The position numbers were made by a program, and so were the translations under genes. The notes below the pieces were generated by a model. It did not search any database. It worked only from the letters and a program-made list of their open reading frames with translations, and was not told where the DNA came from. A DNA stretch of 64,000 nt from Xiphophorus maculatus (lineage: Eukaryota > Chordata > Actinopteri > Cyprinodontiformes > Poeciliidae): positions 24,260,751 through 24,324,750 of the forward strand of contig NC_036460.1 of the NCBI RefSeq assembly GCF_002775205.1. The letters run 5' to 3'. Positions 37,301 to 47,261 of the stretch are shown one piece after another (the stretch's first letter is position 1; each line of letters opens with the position of its first letter).

Positions 37301-40300
37301 CTTACATTTTCTCTGCAGACGACAAAGAGGGACATAAAAACGGTAAGATATGTAATAAACCTGATCGTTTGCTCAAGCTGCTCCTCGGTTGTTTAGATGC
37401 TGATGGCCAAACTGTCTGAGCTGTTGCTACTTTACAGGCAGTTTTACATTTTCAGTTTTCCACAAGTTGCTAGATGAGTTTCATTTAGCGCTCAGCTGTG
37501 TCACTTTATAATAATACTTGTTGAAATAACTAAATGGAATCAGTAGACTTATTTCTTTATACATATAATGGAGAAGTGGGAAAATGTCTTGAGTACTACT
37601 ATAAGATGAGTTTAATATCACTTTGTCTTTAACGTAAGCTGGAGACATGCCTAAAGTCATTCATGCAGACATAAATAAAGATATACTTGTTGTATTTTTT
37701 CTGGTAAAATAAAGGTTTCATAAATCTTAAACTGTGCTTTAAAGAATCCCATGCTGCAGGATTACCCAGCTCCGCTTTGATCCGTTTTAGTGTTTTTAGA
37801 CTTTAAAACTGCTGATGATTAAATGCATTAAATATTTCTTAAATAAATATATAAATTAGAACTTTAGCGTAGCACTGAAACAGAAACTGCAAACCAGATG
37901 CAAAATGTAGCTTCATCAAAAAGCGGCAGCAATTTTTCTTACGGTGCCTTATTTATTTCAGTGCACAACTGAGATAAATATTCGTTCTTTTTTGAAAGCT
38001 TGTGCCTCCACTGGGAGGGAACGGTGCCATTTGGCCTTTATGTAACTCTGATTGATCTTTGATTTTAGACCAACCAGATTTTATGTTTTATCACCCGTCA
38101 AAAGTGGCTGTGTTTCTCGAATGAGCACTAATTACATTGTGTAGACAGTTCTTTACTTGAGCTTTGCTGTAGCGAAAGAGGAAAGACGCTGTATTGATGA
38201 ATTGGCAAACAGCACAGACTAGATGTTGCAGGGGGATTTTTATTCGCAGATTCTTTGATCGAGTTCAAAAATGAACCAGCTTGGTTGTAAATGTTTGTAA
38301 AGGAACATACATTGATCCTGGGGGACGTAGATTTTAATCTCGGCCTTTTGCAGCTGCTATATAGTGACATGTATCCTATGGAAAACAGGGAATTCTGGGT
38401 CTGAAGGAGCAGGAGCTGAGCCTCACGCTGCTGCTGTAAATGGGAGAGGTGAGCGAATCGTATGATGATGTAGCGTCGATGTTGCGCCACCGACTTTGTT
38501 TCAATGCTTTTGTTTATGTATCCTCCTGACAGATGAACGACTTAATTTATGCTGTGAAAAATGCAAATCCGTCCATCAGGTGAGCTCAGAAACCAGATGT
38601 GTTTTATATATAGTGTTTTGTTTTGCTGGTGCCGTGCTGTGACACTGCACCAGGTTAGAGGTTTCTTCAGTTTCAGCATTTTTGCCAAAGTCATATAAAA
38701 TATAGTTTCCAAATTTTATGTATTAAGGGGAACAAAAGCTATCTAAATTAACCTGGTCTGCAGCATAGTGTCATTTAACTGAGACCCATTGCCTGATGGC
38801 AGGACAGGTTTTGTGGTAGAGAAAATTTACGGTCCATAAATTAAGTCGTCCTGTGTCGCCTTGAAGAAGCAGAACGACCCCAGAAACATTGCCATTACAT
38901 CTGACTGTCACCGTATGATATTTTAAATTTCTTTTCCTCAAATGCTGGATTAAGTGATTTCCGGATTCCACGGGTCAAGCCTCGGTTTCAATGTGGTTAA
39001 AACAGTTAATTCATAATTTAACAAGAGGAAATTTACTTTTCCTCAAAGGGCTGGGTGGCTCTGCACCGCTTTTTTCCCCCTTAAAAATAACACTATTTTC
39101 GTATTTTCTCTGGTTACATTTTTTAAATTAAATTTATTACGGTCTGAAACATTTAGCTGTGACGAAAAAAGCTAATTGAGAAGAAATCTGAAAATACATC
39201 TAATCAGCAATCTGTATTTTGCAGATTACTTTTTTATAAGCCTAATTTCCTATTTTATTCATGTTATTTGTATTGCTGTTGTACTGTTAGGATGATGAGT
39301 TGTGTGTGTTTCTGACAGACTCACGGCACGGAGCTTGTTACTCCTCAGAGGATGTCTAAGGGACGTTTCCAGTGAGTGAGATGCGGCGTCTCTGCAGCAG
39401 ATTTCGACGCAGTAAAACGTGCCGCCACTCATTCTGTGAATGTTTGTAGGTTGGCGTTGGAAGGAGAAGGAACGTACGAGTGTTCGGTCACCGGTCTGGT
39501 CTTCCAAGCAAGCGAGCCGGTTCTGGTGCGGTATTCTATCCTATCTTGGTCCAAGTTTGGCTCCTTCCTGCCGAACTCCTGGAAGTTTGCCGGACCGATC
39601 TTCAACGTCGACACCGTCAACAAGGACGCGTCCGTCCTCACCTCTATCCAGTTCCCCCACTCCATCTGCTTAGCCCGTAAGAACATCGGCGCTTTCTTAA
39701 CGTCTTTTTAACAAGGCGCACGGTTTAAAAGAGCTGAAATGAAACTGGTGTGTTCCCAAAGATCCAGAGGAGGACCTGACCTTCAGCGTCCTGCACGTTA
39801 AAGACAACCGTCCCCTCATTGAGCCGACCGCAGACCACTCAGGAAGCCACGTGAAGTGGAACGTGACGTCCCTCTCGCCGGTCGGTCCCATCATTCAGAA
39901 GTCAGGGTCTGTGGAGCACCACGGGGTGGTTCTGGTCTACAAGCAGCTCGGCAGCGACGCCAACAACTACAGCTTCCACGTCTACCTAGCGACAAACAGC
40001 TCCTCCGACATTAAAGTAAGCACCGCGCAACTTAATGTCAGTCAGTCGTCTCTAGTGAGGAACCAGAGGCATTCTGGAGGAGTTTTGGCTGACAGCAGCT
40101 CTGCTGTTCCAGAGAGGAGTTTATATCCACTCCTTATCAGTAAGCATTTAATCACATGATAAATCAAAATGAGTTTGATAATTAATGATTAATTATCTAA
40201 TGACTAATATTATTTGAAAGGCAATTTTGCAATTGCAATTTTGCTCCAGACGTCATCATCCATTTTATTTATAGCTTCTGTTTAACATGGTTTCTACTTC

Positions 40301-43300
40301 CGTTTTATTTATTGTTTTTGGCTGTGTTTTATTTCGGATGTTTAAAATACCTTTGTTACAAAATTAATGTTTCTTGGTTTTTGAGAGAGTAAATTTACAT
40401 CATGATGACATTTTCAATATATTACCGGTACTTCAAAATGACAATATTATTGCTTATCGCAATAATTACTGGGACAATTTATTGTGACAGGCCTACTTAT
40501 AAAAATGAAAGGCTCATTTCTGGCATTTTAATGATAAATTTAAGTTATTCCTTCACCACAGTGAGATGGTGGTACAATAAACACTTTTAATGAATTTTCA
40601 TATCAGGTTTTCTGAAGCGTTCCCGGTAATAAATCTTAAGTCCACAAATATTCAGAAATGTTGAGGTCAAGAGTCTTAATTTCAGCCTTTTTTCCCTCTG
40701 TTTTAAAATCTCTCTTTTTCTAAAAGTTTGCAGCAGATTGCCAAGCGGCCTGGGTTTCAGACCAGGAACAGCTGCACTGATGACTGTAGCCGCGGCTCTA
40801 ACATTGAGCCATGTCCTAAAACCAGCTTTGATACAAGTTTAGGATTATTCTCTTGTTAAACACATAATTGAGTCCAAATTTAACTATCTGTTAATTTCAG
40901 GTGAAGATAAAAATTGAGCAGGTAGTTTTTTTTTCTTGTTTGTTATTGTGCTATGCACCAGTACAACGGCAGTATGCACAATAGCTTAAATGTGTTAAAT
41001 GAGTTTAAACACATACAAATGGATACCTTCCATTTTTGCCAAATCGCACATCTCTTTTAATAATTTATTTGAAAATTACCTCCTTCAAGTCTGCTGTTTA
41101 TCATTGTGACTAAATAGCGTAATCGTTGAGACAGTACAAGTTTTCTCCATGAAATAATTGGGAGATTTTAGGTGGCTTTTTCATTTGATGAAAAACTCAC
41201 ACCTTTTGCTATTTGTATGTAAATTTCACCTTAGGAAAATCCCAGTTCAAGTAAAGGATTACTGGTAAGACGATGAATGAAATTCATACACGTAATGGGA
41301 ATATGCACAGAAATTGTAGCTGTGCTGTTATTGGCAGCATCTTGCAGCTGTGAAACAAAAGTAGTTCTAAAATTAGGTCAGATTTTTAAAAAAACATTCT
41401 GTAGTTTCAGGATCCTGTTTTATTCGTGATTTCAGTACCTGACTGTCACCAAACTGCCCGCTTAAAAACCCTTTTTAGAAAAAAAAAAACCTTTCTTATC
41501 TAACAACTATCCACAAAATTTCAGTGGTGATGCGAAGAAAATGTTTCCGTTACATAATTAGATACTGTACATGTGCAATTACTGTTTAAACTTAATTACG
41601 TAAAATCCCTTGAAAAGCCCTTGTGAATGGAAAATGTGAAATAATTACGGTATTTTGGGGGCAGTTTTGTCATAAAATTGACTGTTAGAAACTGTTGGGT
41701 TTCCAACATCTTCCACAAATAAAAATCTAAAAGGTGTGCCATGCCTTTTTATGCAACCCCTTTTACTTTGATGCCCCTAAATCTGCTACTTATTCCATTT
41801 AAAAGTCACCCAATTAGTAAATGGAGTCCACCTGTGTGTTATTTAAGTTTAGTAAAAATCTCTGACAAATTATATAAATTTCTCTGTATTTTTCTAGCCT
41901 TTTACTTAACTTAATATATTTCCCTTCAACTTAATAGTTGTGCATCACCTTGTTTGACAGATGTTGGTACAATTAGCATCGAGGTTTGTGGTTGTAATTG
42001 GACAAACTGTGTTAAAGTCTTGAGGGGGGTGAAGGCAGGTTTACACAGTTCCTGTGTCCAGTGATTTCTATTAATTTACAACTTTTTAAAAATATTCCTG
42101 AGTGACTAAATGGGTGTTTAGATTCAGGATTTTTTTCCCCCCTTTTGTGTGCAAGCACAACCAAAACAGGAGAGGGAAAAACAGCCAAAACAAAACAAAA
42201 CAAAACAAAAAAAAATATTCCGTCTCTACAGGGAGAAATATTCAACTCATCTCACACTTTTGATCAGCTCAACTGTCCGAGGCTAAAACTCCAGCAAAAT
42301 GCCTCACCTTTGAAACCGCGTGTGGAAACCCTAAGAACAGGCGTAGAGCTAGAGGTGACTTTCACTTCTGTTCCTGTTTGCGGCCGTGATTGCTTTGATT
42401 TCATCATGCTTCACATTTCCAAACTTGCTTAACACAGTGGTCACTAGCATTACTCCCTGCCTGATGGTAATATTGAGCTTTTTTTGTGAGGAGGTAAAAA
42501 AGTCAGAATACATTTTTAAAAAAGCCAGAGAGCGCCACACACACGCCTTTGGACGGCTGCATCACGGGAAGCAGAGCAGCTGTGATGTCATTCGGGAAGT
42601 GTGAATGTGGCTGCATGAACATGAACGTGTGGGCCTGGGAGGATCCAGCTGATGAATAATAAAACCAGATGAGAGATGCCAGTTCTTTAAATATGTTTGC
42701 AGTCAGTTTTTCCCTGCGGTTTCTCAGCTTTCGTGATTCTTTTGTTCACCAGGCTGAACTTGGAGTGACCTCTTCCTGCAAAACACCGTCGTTGGGGTTA
42801 TTTTTATCCCACCTGTTGTTGTTGCTGAGAAACCAAGCCTCTTCTTCATCTTGTTTTCTCTCTGTGCTGCTGCCATTTCAGGATATAGGCAAACAAGTCC
42901 GGGGCTACAAGAATCGATACATGAAGATCGATAAGCCTCCCACGTGTAAATTGGACGAGGGGACGTATCGCCTCGTGAGCGAACCGGAGGGGGAGATCAA
43001 ACCTGAGGTGTGTCTCTTTGCGTGTGGATAAGTCATGTTCATAAAGCATAATTTAGACTGGGTCATGGTCTATGCAGTAAAAATTATGTCAAACATCTTG
43101 GGGAAACTCTTTGAGCATTCTCAACCTGAAACATTGAAAATTGTTTAAAACTGTTAGATTTTAAACAATTAAAAACAGATCACTTGTGATCTGTTTTTTT
43201 TTTTTTTTTTACTTATTTATGTCTTTATAAGATTCTCCCAATCAGTGGGATCATTTTGTACCTCTTTGAAAAACATAAACAGTTTTTACCCAGCCTCATT

Positions 43301-46300
43301 TTAGCAGTATTTGAGAAACATATAGAATGTCCATTGCCTTCCTATACAATTCTGCTCGATTCTCATCTCTTCAGTGCTCCATCTGGGCTTTCTGCCATTG
43401 AACTCGATTTGTCCGGTAGAATTTCAGTCGAGCCAATCAGTGAACGGCAGGAGAAGTTGTGACTGCTTGCCGTTTATTTTCTGTGATGTTTTAGCAACGG
43501 CAGTGGAGGAAGTGAACGAAGCCCTTCAGTCCCTGTTTTCCACGCTTCCAAATGCTGAGCGATTGAAGTCGGAGAAAGAGGAACGTTTAATACATTTCAT
43601 AAGATCTCTGCGAACCAAAGAGTAGCACAAGGCGCTGATTGTTATGGTTGCTAAGAAAAGTTTATTGAAAATGATTCATGTGGTGCATAAGAGATTTTAT
43701 CAAGACTGTAGACAAAATTAACGTAATGTTTTACTCTACAGGTTATGTTTTAGAGTTAATACAGTATTTATTATTAAAAAAATGTTTAGATGTTTGTCAG
43801 TTCCATTTTTAATGTGAATGAGCCTACTCTGCTTTTAAATTGATCTGTGACGAGTGACTACCACTTCTGGAGGTTATTATGAACCTGTAGCTACTGTGAG
43901 CCATGATGAGTGTGAGGTGGTGATTCAGTGACACAAAGCATAGACAGCTGCTGAAGATGCAGGAGTTCACGGTACGCACAGGCTGAATGGCAGCTCCAGA
44001 GACACACTTCAGTTTATTGAGAGGTGACCAAAGACCCAGGCCAAAGTACGCCATTTTGTCTTCCAGGTAGGGCTTATGGGAAGCTGGCGGACCAAAGTTA
44101 AATCTTTGGGATTCAAAGGTTTAGCATCTGAATCCCAAACTTGGATACTTTTCTCTGTTCGAAAGGTTCCAAAAAACAGTTAAGTCAAATGAAATAAGTC
44201 CAAATTCTGTGGAAAATCCTTGACTTTAAACTTCGAAGAGAGACGTTTGATAGAACTTCAGATAAAAATAGATTTTAATCAGCTTAACTAATACTTTCAT
44301 TTACCCTAAAACTATCTCTACATACAAGTTGTGCTGGTTTTATGTTTGTCCAGATGTGTTGCGAAAGATTTCCATTTTCCATTTTTAATTGCATGTGTTT
44401 GGTATTTTGTTTTGATCAACATTTCCGCAGACTTTCTGAAGGCCTTTCATTTGGCTGCCTTGCACCTCTTGGTTGACGTGGAGAAAATAGTCATTACCTT
44501 ACAAAAACCTTTAGGTTTTGTGTCTCACGGCTACTAAACCATGTTTGTGTCTCATTAAAGGAGCTGAAGTTCACGCTCGCTGTGACCAAGATGAAAGGCT
44601 ACTTTGAAGCTTTCTTTGAGGAGCGGCCTCCTTTCAAACTGTCTCTAATAGAGATTAACACGGACGAGACTGTCTGGTCTGCCACCATCAGAGAAGGTGC
44701 CAGCGTGTTTATTCTCCTGCTAACATGTTTATGATGCTACACTGGCTTGAAAAAAAAATCTTTATTCTTCCATTTCAAATAGTAGCGTTAAATTGTGCCT
44801 CAAAATCTGGATCACATTTAATATCCATGTTGTGTTTTTTAAACTTTATAATAGAAATGCTTCCCAATTTATAGGATATTTTTGATAACATTGGTTGTGT
44901 AACAATGTAAATCGATATGTTTAGTAGAGTTATTAAAATCAGAATTCGGTTACTCCATTCAGTGTATCGGTAGGTGGAGCATAATCAACACATTTTGATC
45001 ATATCACAGCGATCTGTTAGGATTTAGGTGGAATTAATTGTATTCGTCAATATTTAATCACATGGGAGTCCGATAGCTCCTCGTGTCGTTTTGTTGAAAG
45101 CCGGTTTCGGCCGTCTGCTGAGATTTATAGTGGATGTTTTACTTTGATTATATTCTGTGTCGTGTGATTGATGTCCGTTTTTTTTTTTTTTTTTTTCTTT
45201 CAGGCGACTGTGTGGACAACTCAGAAAAAAAGCCAAGGAAAAGGACAATCTGTACGCTCCTTATTCGGTCTTCGGTGGGAGACAGATATTCCTTCGTGCT
45301 TTTGGCCTCTGCAGTTTGACTCGAATCAATCTGTTTCTTGCAGCTGGCAGACAGGGAAGCAGCAGCCACTCGGAAGAAGAAACGGCCTGTAAAAGACCAA
45401 AGTGGCACGACGAGTCAGGTGAATCATCATCCGTTTAATTGGATTACATTGAATTCAGTTTAATTAATGTGGCTCCGATTCAAAACAGATTATATACAGA
45501 AGTATGTGATCAGCTCAGTCTAATCATATTGAAATATTATCAGTTGCATATGTTCCAGTGCTAGAAATTAATGTTGACAAGCCGACTATTTAAGATTTCT
45601 AAAGAAACATAGCTTACTGTCCCACAACAGTGGAGAGTTGGTTGCATTGAGTTTAATTTTGATTTGATCCCTTATAATGAACATGCTGGGACTTTAGAGA
45701 ACTGAAGTGAATAGAGACACTGGTTTAGGAAAACTTTTTACATAAAAGAAAAAGTAAATAGTCAATAGCAGCTCCTTTAGTGGCTTCATCTAGAAGAACA
45801 ACACATCTAAATAATGAGCTGTGAGATAATTGTAAAATCCATGGGATGAAAAACAGAGTAGGTATTGCTGGTCGTGCCAATAGCTTCTTTAATTGCTTTG
45901 TCTAGGAGATGAACAGACGTCTCACTGCAACTTGCAGGATAAGCTGAAGGCTTTTAGCTAAACTTTTTAGGTTTCTTTATGGTAAAATGAACAACAGTTC
46001 TACCTGGTACTGTCGGGGATAAGATATTCTTCATTTTAGTAATTTTGTGAAGGTGAAAAAAAAAATCCTGAAAACCTGCTAAACATGGGATTACATTGTG
46101 TAAAACGAGCATATCCAAAACATCTGAGGTTAAAATAAATAGCTTTTTTTTATTGCGTTTTTTTTTTTTTTTTTCTCAGATGGAGTGAAAGCAGGGAAGA
46201 CTCAGGGTCAGGACTTGTCAGAGAAGCAGCTCCTGAAGATCGCCCGTCAACTTGGAAAAGAGTGGAAGGAGGTGGCCATCTTTCTGGGCATAGAGAGTAA

Positions 46301-47261
46301 ATATGTGGATGACCTCCAGGTTGCGGAAAACTGTGTGAGCATGCAAAAGCTGAAAATGCTGTTGGAGTGGAAAAAAAGGCAATCAGGAAAAGCTACAGCA
46401 TACCACCTGTTGTACAGTTTGAATGATTTGGACTCCTTGTCGATCGAGGTTCGTAAGGTACTGAAAGGTATGACCAAAGAATACACACATTCTTGTCTTT
46501 TTTCCCCCTTCCTAACATAAAGTCTTTTTTGTGCACAGCTAAAATAGTTCTTGATCAGTAGTTCCTTGAGCTTTCTTAAGGTTTTTGCGATTTGAATGCT
46601 TTTTTACTAACTTTCCTGACCATTATTGCATTTTAGCCAACTTCACCAAGCCTGTGCCAGAGGCCAGATAGATATTTTTTTCTTTTTTTTTGTAGCTATA
46701 GTTGGGTTGAGCGACAAACCTGACTCTGATTCAAGCAAAATTAAATAACAAAGTATGAACATGATTATTTAAAGTTTTGATTTTCTTGGTTTGGAGCTGA
46801 AGAGGCTCCTCTGCCACAATGTTGTCTGCTGAAAGGTGCTAGCTAACGACGAGCTAACGACCAAAAGCCCATATTTGATTACCAAGCTCTGGGGTGTTTT
46901 AATAAAACTACGACCTACTTACATTAAGAGAAAGAAGGTTGTACTTTCTATCAATGACAAGGAAACTGAAGCATCACGTCATGTGGCACAAAACAGGTAA
47001 ACCCCGCAAGATCAGTCAAACATGTATTAATGGAAGATGAGGCATAGAAAAAAAACCATTAATGAAATGTTTGTGTGGGGCGGTGCAGTTGTCACAAGCA
47101 GGACTTTCAGTCAGTTTTCTTATTGGTTTTGCGTGTCTCTCATTACATTTACTGCTTTATGGAAAAAAAAGAATACTTTTTCAAGACTGAACTGAATCAA
47201 ATTTATATGTTTTTTTTTTCTTCTGTTTTTAGGTATGATGGACAACCGAGCTGATAAGTAA
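25339..47261 (+). CDS. Gene A: acidic region - FIIND (ZU5-UPA) - Death domain protein
   Basis: Coding exons, all with GT-AG ends and consistent phase: 25339-25388, 30813-30844, 35560-35592, 35681-35755, 37182-37214, 37319-37342, 38389-38448, 38533-38579, 39319-39371, 39450-39676, 39762-40015, 42882-43007, 44561-44696, 45204-45251, 45344-45418, 46180-46467, 47233-47261; 1590 bases, about 529 residues. Residues 28-100 are Ser/Glu/Asp-rich low complexity. CCEKCKS (about 109-115) is a short Cys motif. Residues about 135-383 form a FIIND of the NLRP1/CARD8/PIDD type, with catalytic-pair candidates His223 and Ser250 exactly 27 apart, the spacing known in NLRP1 and CARD8. Residues about 433-520 form a Death domain (EWKEVAIFLG, MLLEWKKRQ). 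There is no NACHT, LRR or caspase. AATAAA at 47413-47418. UNC5CL and PIDD1 share ZU5-UPA-Death order, but the FIIND text looks closer to NLRP1. Exon 7 has the weakest acceptor. It may act as a self-cleaving cell-death adaptor (inference). Confidence 0.8.
26205..26425 (+). mobile_element. L2/CR1-type reverse transcriptase relic
   Basis: Decayed frames give SAFNTADHS (compare the SAAFDTVDH box of these LINEs), then INRLKAL, then FGVPQGYVL (compare GVPQGSVLGP). The order and spacing fit an RT core; stops and shifts show it is dead. Confidence 0.55.
27613..27805. mobile_element. Short hAT-like element with 8-bp target duplication
   Basis: The ends CGGTGCTTCTCAAT and ATTGAGAAACGCTG are imperfect inverted repeats. 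The flanks are an identical 8-bp repeat GTTTAGCT (27605-27612 and 27806-27813). Subterminal CTGCATGTTTTAG is repeated inverted as CTAAAACATGCAG. About 193 bases, no transposase. Confidence 0.82.
28167..28380 (-). repeat. Dispersed repeat, copy 1 (inverted relative to 32751-32970)
   Basis: The reverse complement of this segment aligns along its length with 32751-32970; shared blocks include TTCTGGGGGATGTA, GGCAGAGGAA, GGTTACCTAGCAACAA and GCAGCAGCAGTTTCATG. The family name is not known to me; one end (GGGCAATAAA with AT-rich follow-on) resembles common teleost short DNA elements. Confidence 0.75.
29608..29665 (+). mobile_element. Possible LINE reverse-transcriptase YADD fragment
   Basis: A plus frame reads APFYADDVVLLSS, the catalytic box of non-LTR reverse transcriptases (usual form FADDVVLLASS). 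Surrounding similarity is weak, so this may be a small remnant or coincidence. Confidence 0.35.
30118..30147. repeat. Perfect 14-bp hairpin
   Basis: CTTTTTCTAGGTTT (30118-30131) with a 2-nt loop and an exact reverse complement at 30134-30147, in gene A intron 1. Confidence 0.75.
31381..31429. repeat. Perfect 15-bp inverted repeat
   Basis: TGTTCATGGAAACAT (31381-31395) is reverse-complemented at 31415-31429, with a 19-nt loop. A partial extra copy of the ACATGGCAC unit follows at 31431-31438. Confidence 0.7.
32751..32970 (+). repeat. Dispersed repeat, copy 2
   Basis: Inverted partner of 28167-28380 (see that entry). The two copies lie in introns 2 and 1 of gene A, either side of exon 2. Confidence 0.75.
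34033..34780 (-). mobile_element. L2-type LINE, 3' end with RT C-terminus
   Basis: The minus strand encodes about 170 residues of the RT C-terminal region in two frames: 34268-34696 (HAFIFSRIDYCNSVFTGL, SLHWLPVAQRIDFKILLLVY) and then 34195-34401 (NKLPENCKTAETLTSFK). One frameshift separates them; 34697-34780 extends the frame upstream (AFYHLKNISRI). The 3' tail is TTTATTTGTATAGCACATTT next to a TCAA microsatellite at 34034-34053, the tail type of this LINE group. Best-preserved of the three copies here; 5' truncated. Confidence 0.8.
35593..38532 (+). other. Gene A introns around small acidic exons
   Basis: Introns separating exons of 75, 33, 24 and 60 bases. No repeats or RNA genes recognised. 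The exons are so short that the model depends on their shared phase 1, their acidic coding and their splice sites. Confidence 0.5.
39450..40015 (+). CDS. Gene A exons 10-11: ZU5 half of FIIND with autoproteolysis site
   Basis: Exon 10 (39450-39676, 227 bases) gives the YECSVTGLVF start of the ZU5 fold and ends at the FPHSICLA strand. Exon 11 (39762-40015, 254 bases) carries VLHVKDNRP with the candidate catalytic His223, then WNVTSLSPVGPII with Ser250, then FHVYLATNSSSDIK, which aligns with the FHLYLIP strand of NLRP1. In NLRP1 and CARD8 the bond cut is Phe-Ser; here it is Leu249-Ser250. Confidence 0.85.
40016..42881 (+). other. Gene A intron 11
   Basis: A 2.9-kb intron. 40380-40500 resembles a common teleost short repeat (GACAATATTATTGCTTATCG, then TTATTGTGACAGGCC). 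42183-42210 is a CAAAA microsatellite. 42289-42720 is similar to the equivalent intron of gene B (see findings). Confidence 0.55.
42882..44696 (+). CDS. Gene A exons 12-13: UPA half of FIIND
   Basis: Exon 12 (42882-43007) encodes KIDKPPTCKLDEGTYRLVS, matching the KPPP..L..G.RY pattern of NLRP1 after the cleavage site. Exon 13 (44561-44696) encodes the last UPA strands, ending DETVWSATIREG, compare DETLVWEALVKPGD of NLRP1. This part would stay with the Death domain after self-cleavage. Confidence 0.8.
43008..44560 (+). other. Gene A intron 12
   Basis: Non-coding except a hairpin at 43171-43198 (13-bp perfect arms AAAAACAGATCAC, 2-nt loop, then a T run). An open stretch at 43374-43625 has no recognisable domain and no parallel in gene B. 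Confidence 0.5.
43171..43198. repeat. Perfect 13-bp hairpin followed by T run
   Basis: AAAAACAGATCAC, loop TT, GTGATCTGTTTTT, then more T. It resembles an intrinsic terminator in shape only; it lies inside a Pol II intron, so no terminator function is claimed. Confidence 0.7.
44697..46179 (+). other. Gene A introns 13-15
   Basis: Non-coding apart from exons 14 (45204-45251) and 15 (45344-45418), which encode a charged linker between UPA and Death. Long T tracts precede exons 14 and 16 as polypyrimidine tracts. Nothing else recognised. Confidence 0.5.
46180..46467 (+). CDS. Gene A exon 16: Death domain
   Basis: 288-base exon, phase 1 on both sides. The pattern LSEKQLLKIARQLGKEWKEV, then a short helix, then MQKLKMLLEWKKRQ and a final Leu-rich helix is a standard Death domain with the core Trp residues. 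A CARD, as in NLRP1/CARD8, fits less well. The last exon (47233-47261) adds nine residues. Confidence 0.85.

Noticed and set aside
39429-39686. Minus-strand frames over the FIIND exon
   Set aside because: Antisense shadows; the same shadow appears over the paralogous exon at 57297-57539 because the sense sequence is conserved.
43171-43210. Hairpin plus T run resembling a bacterial terminator
   Set aside because: The context is a vertebrate intron; shape alone is not evidence of termination.
43374-43625. Open stretch in gene A intron 12 that looks protein-like (EEVNEALQSLFSTLP)
   Set aside because: No counterpart in gene B at the same place, and inserting it between UPA exons 12 and 13 would break a conserved fold. 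Could be an unrelated relic.
46180-46467. Reading the C-terminal domain as a CARD, as in NLRP1/CARD8
   Set aside because: The EWKEVAIFLG and MLLEWKK pattern with its Trp positions fits Death domains better.
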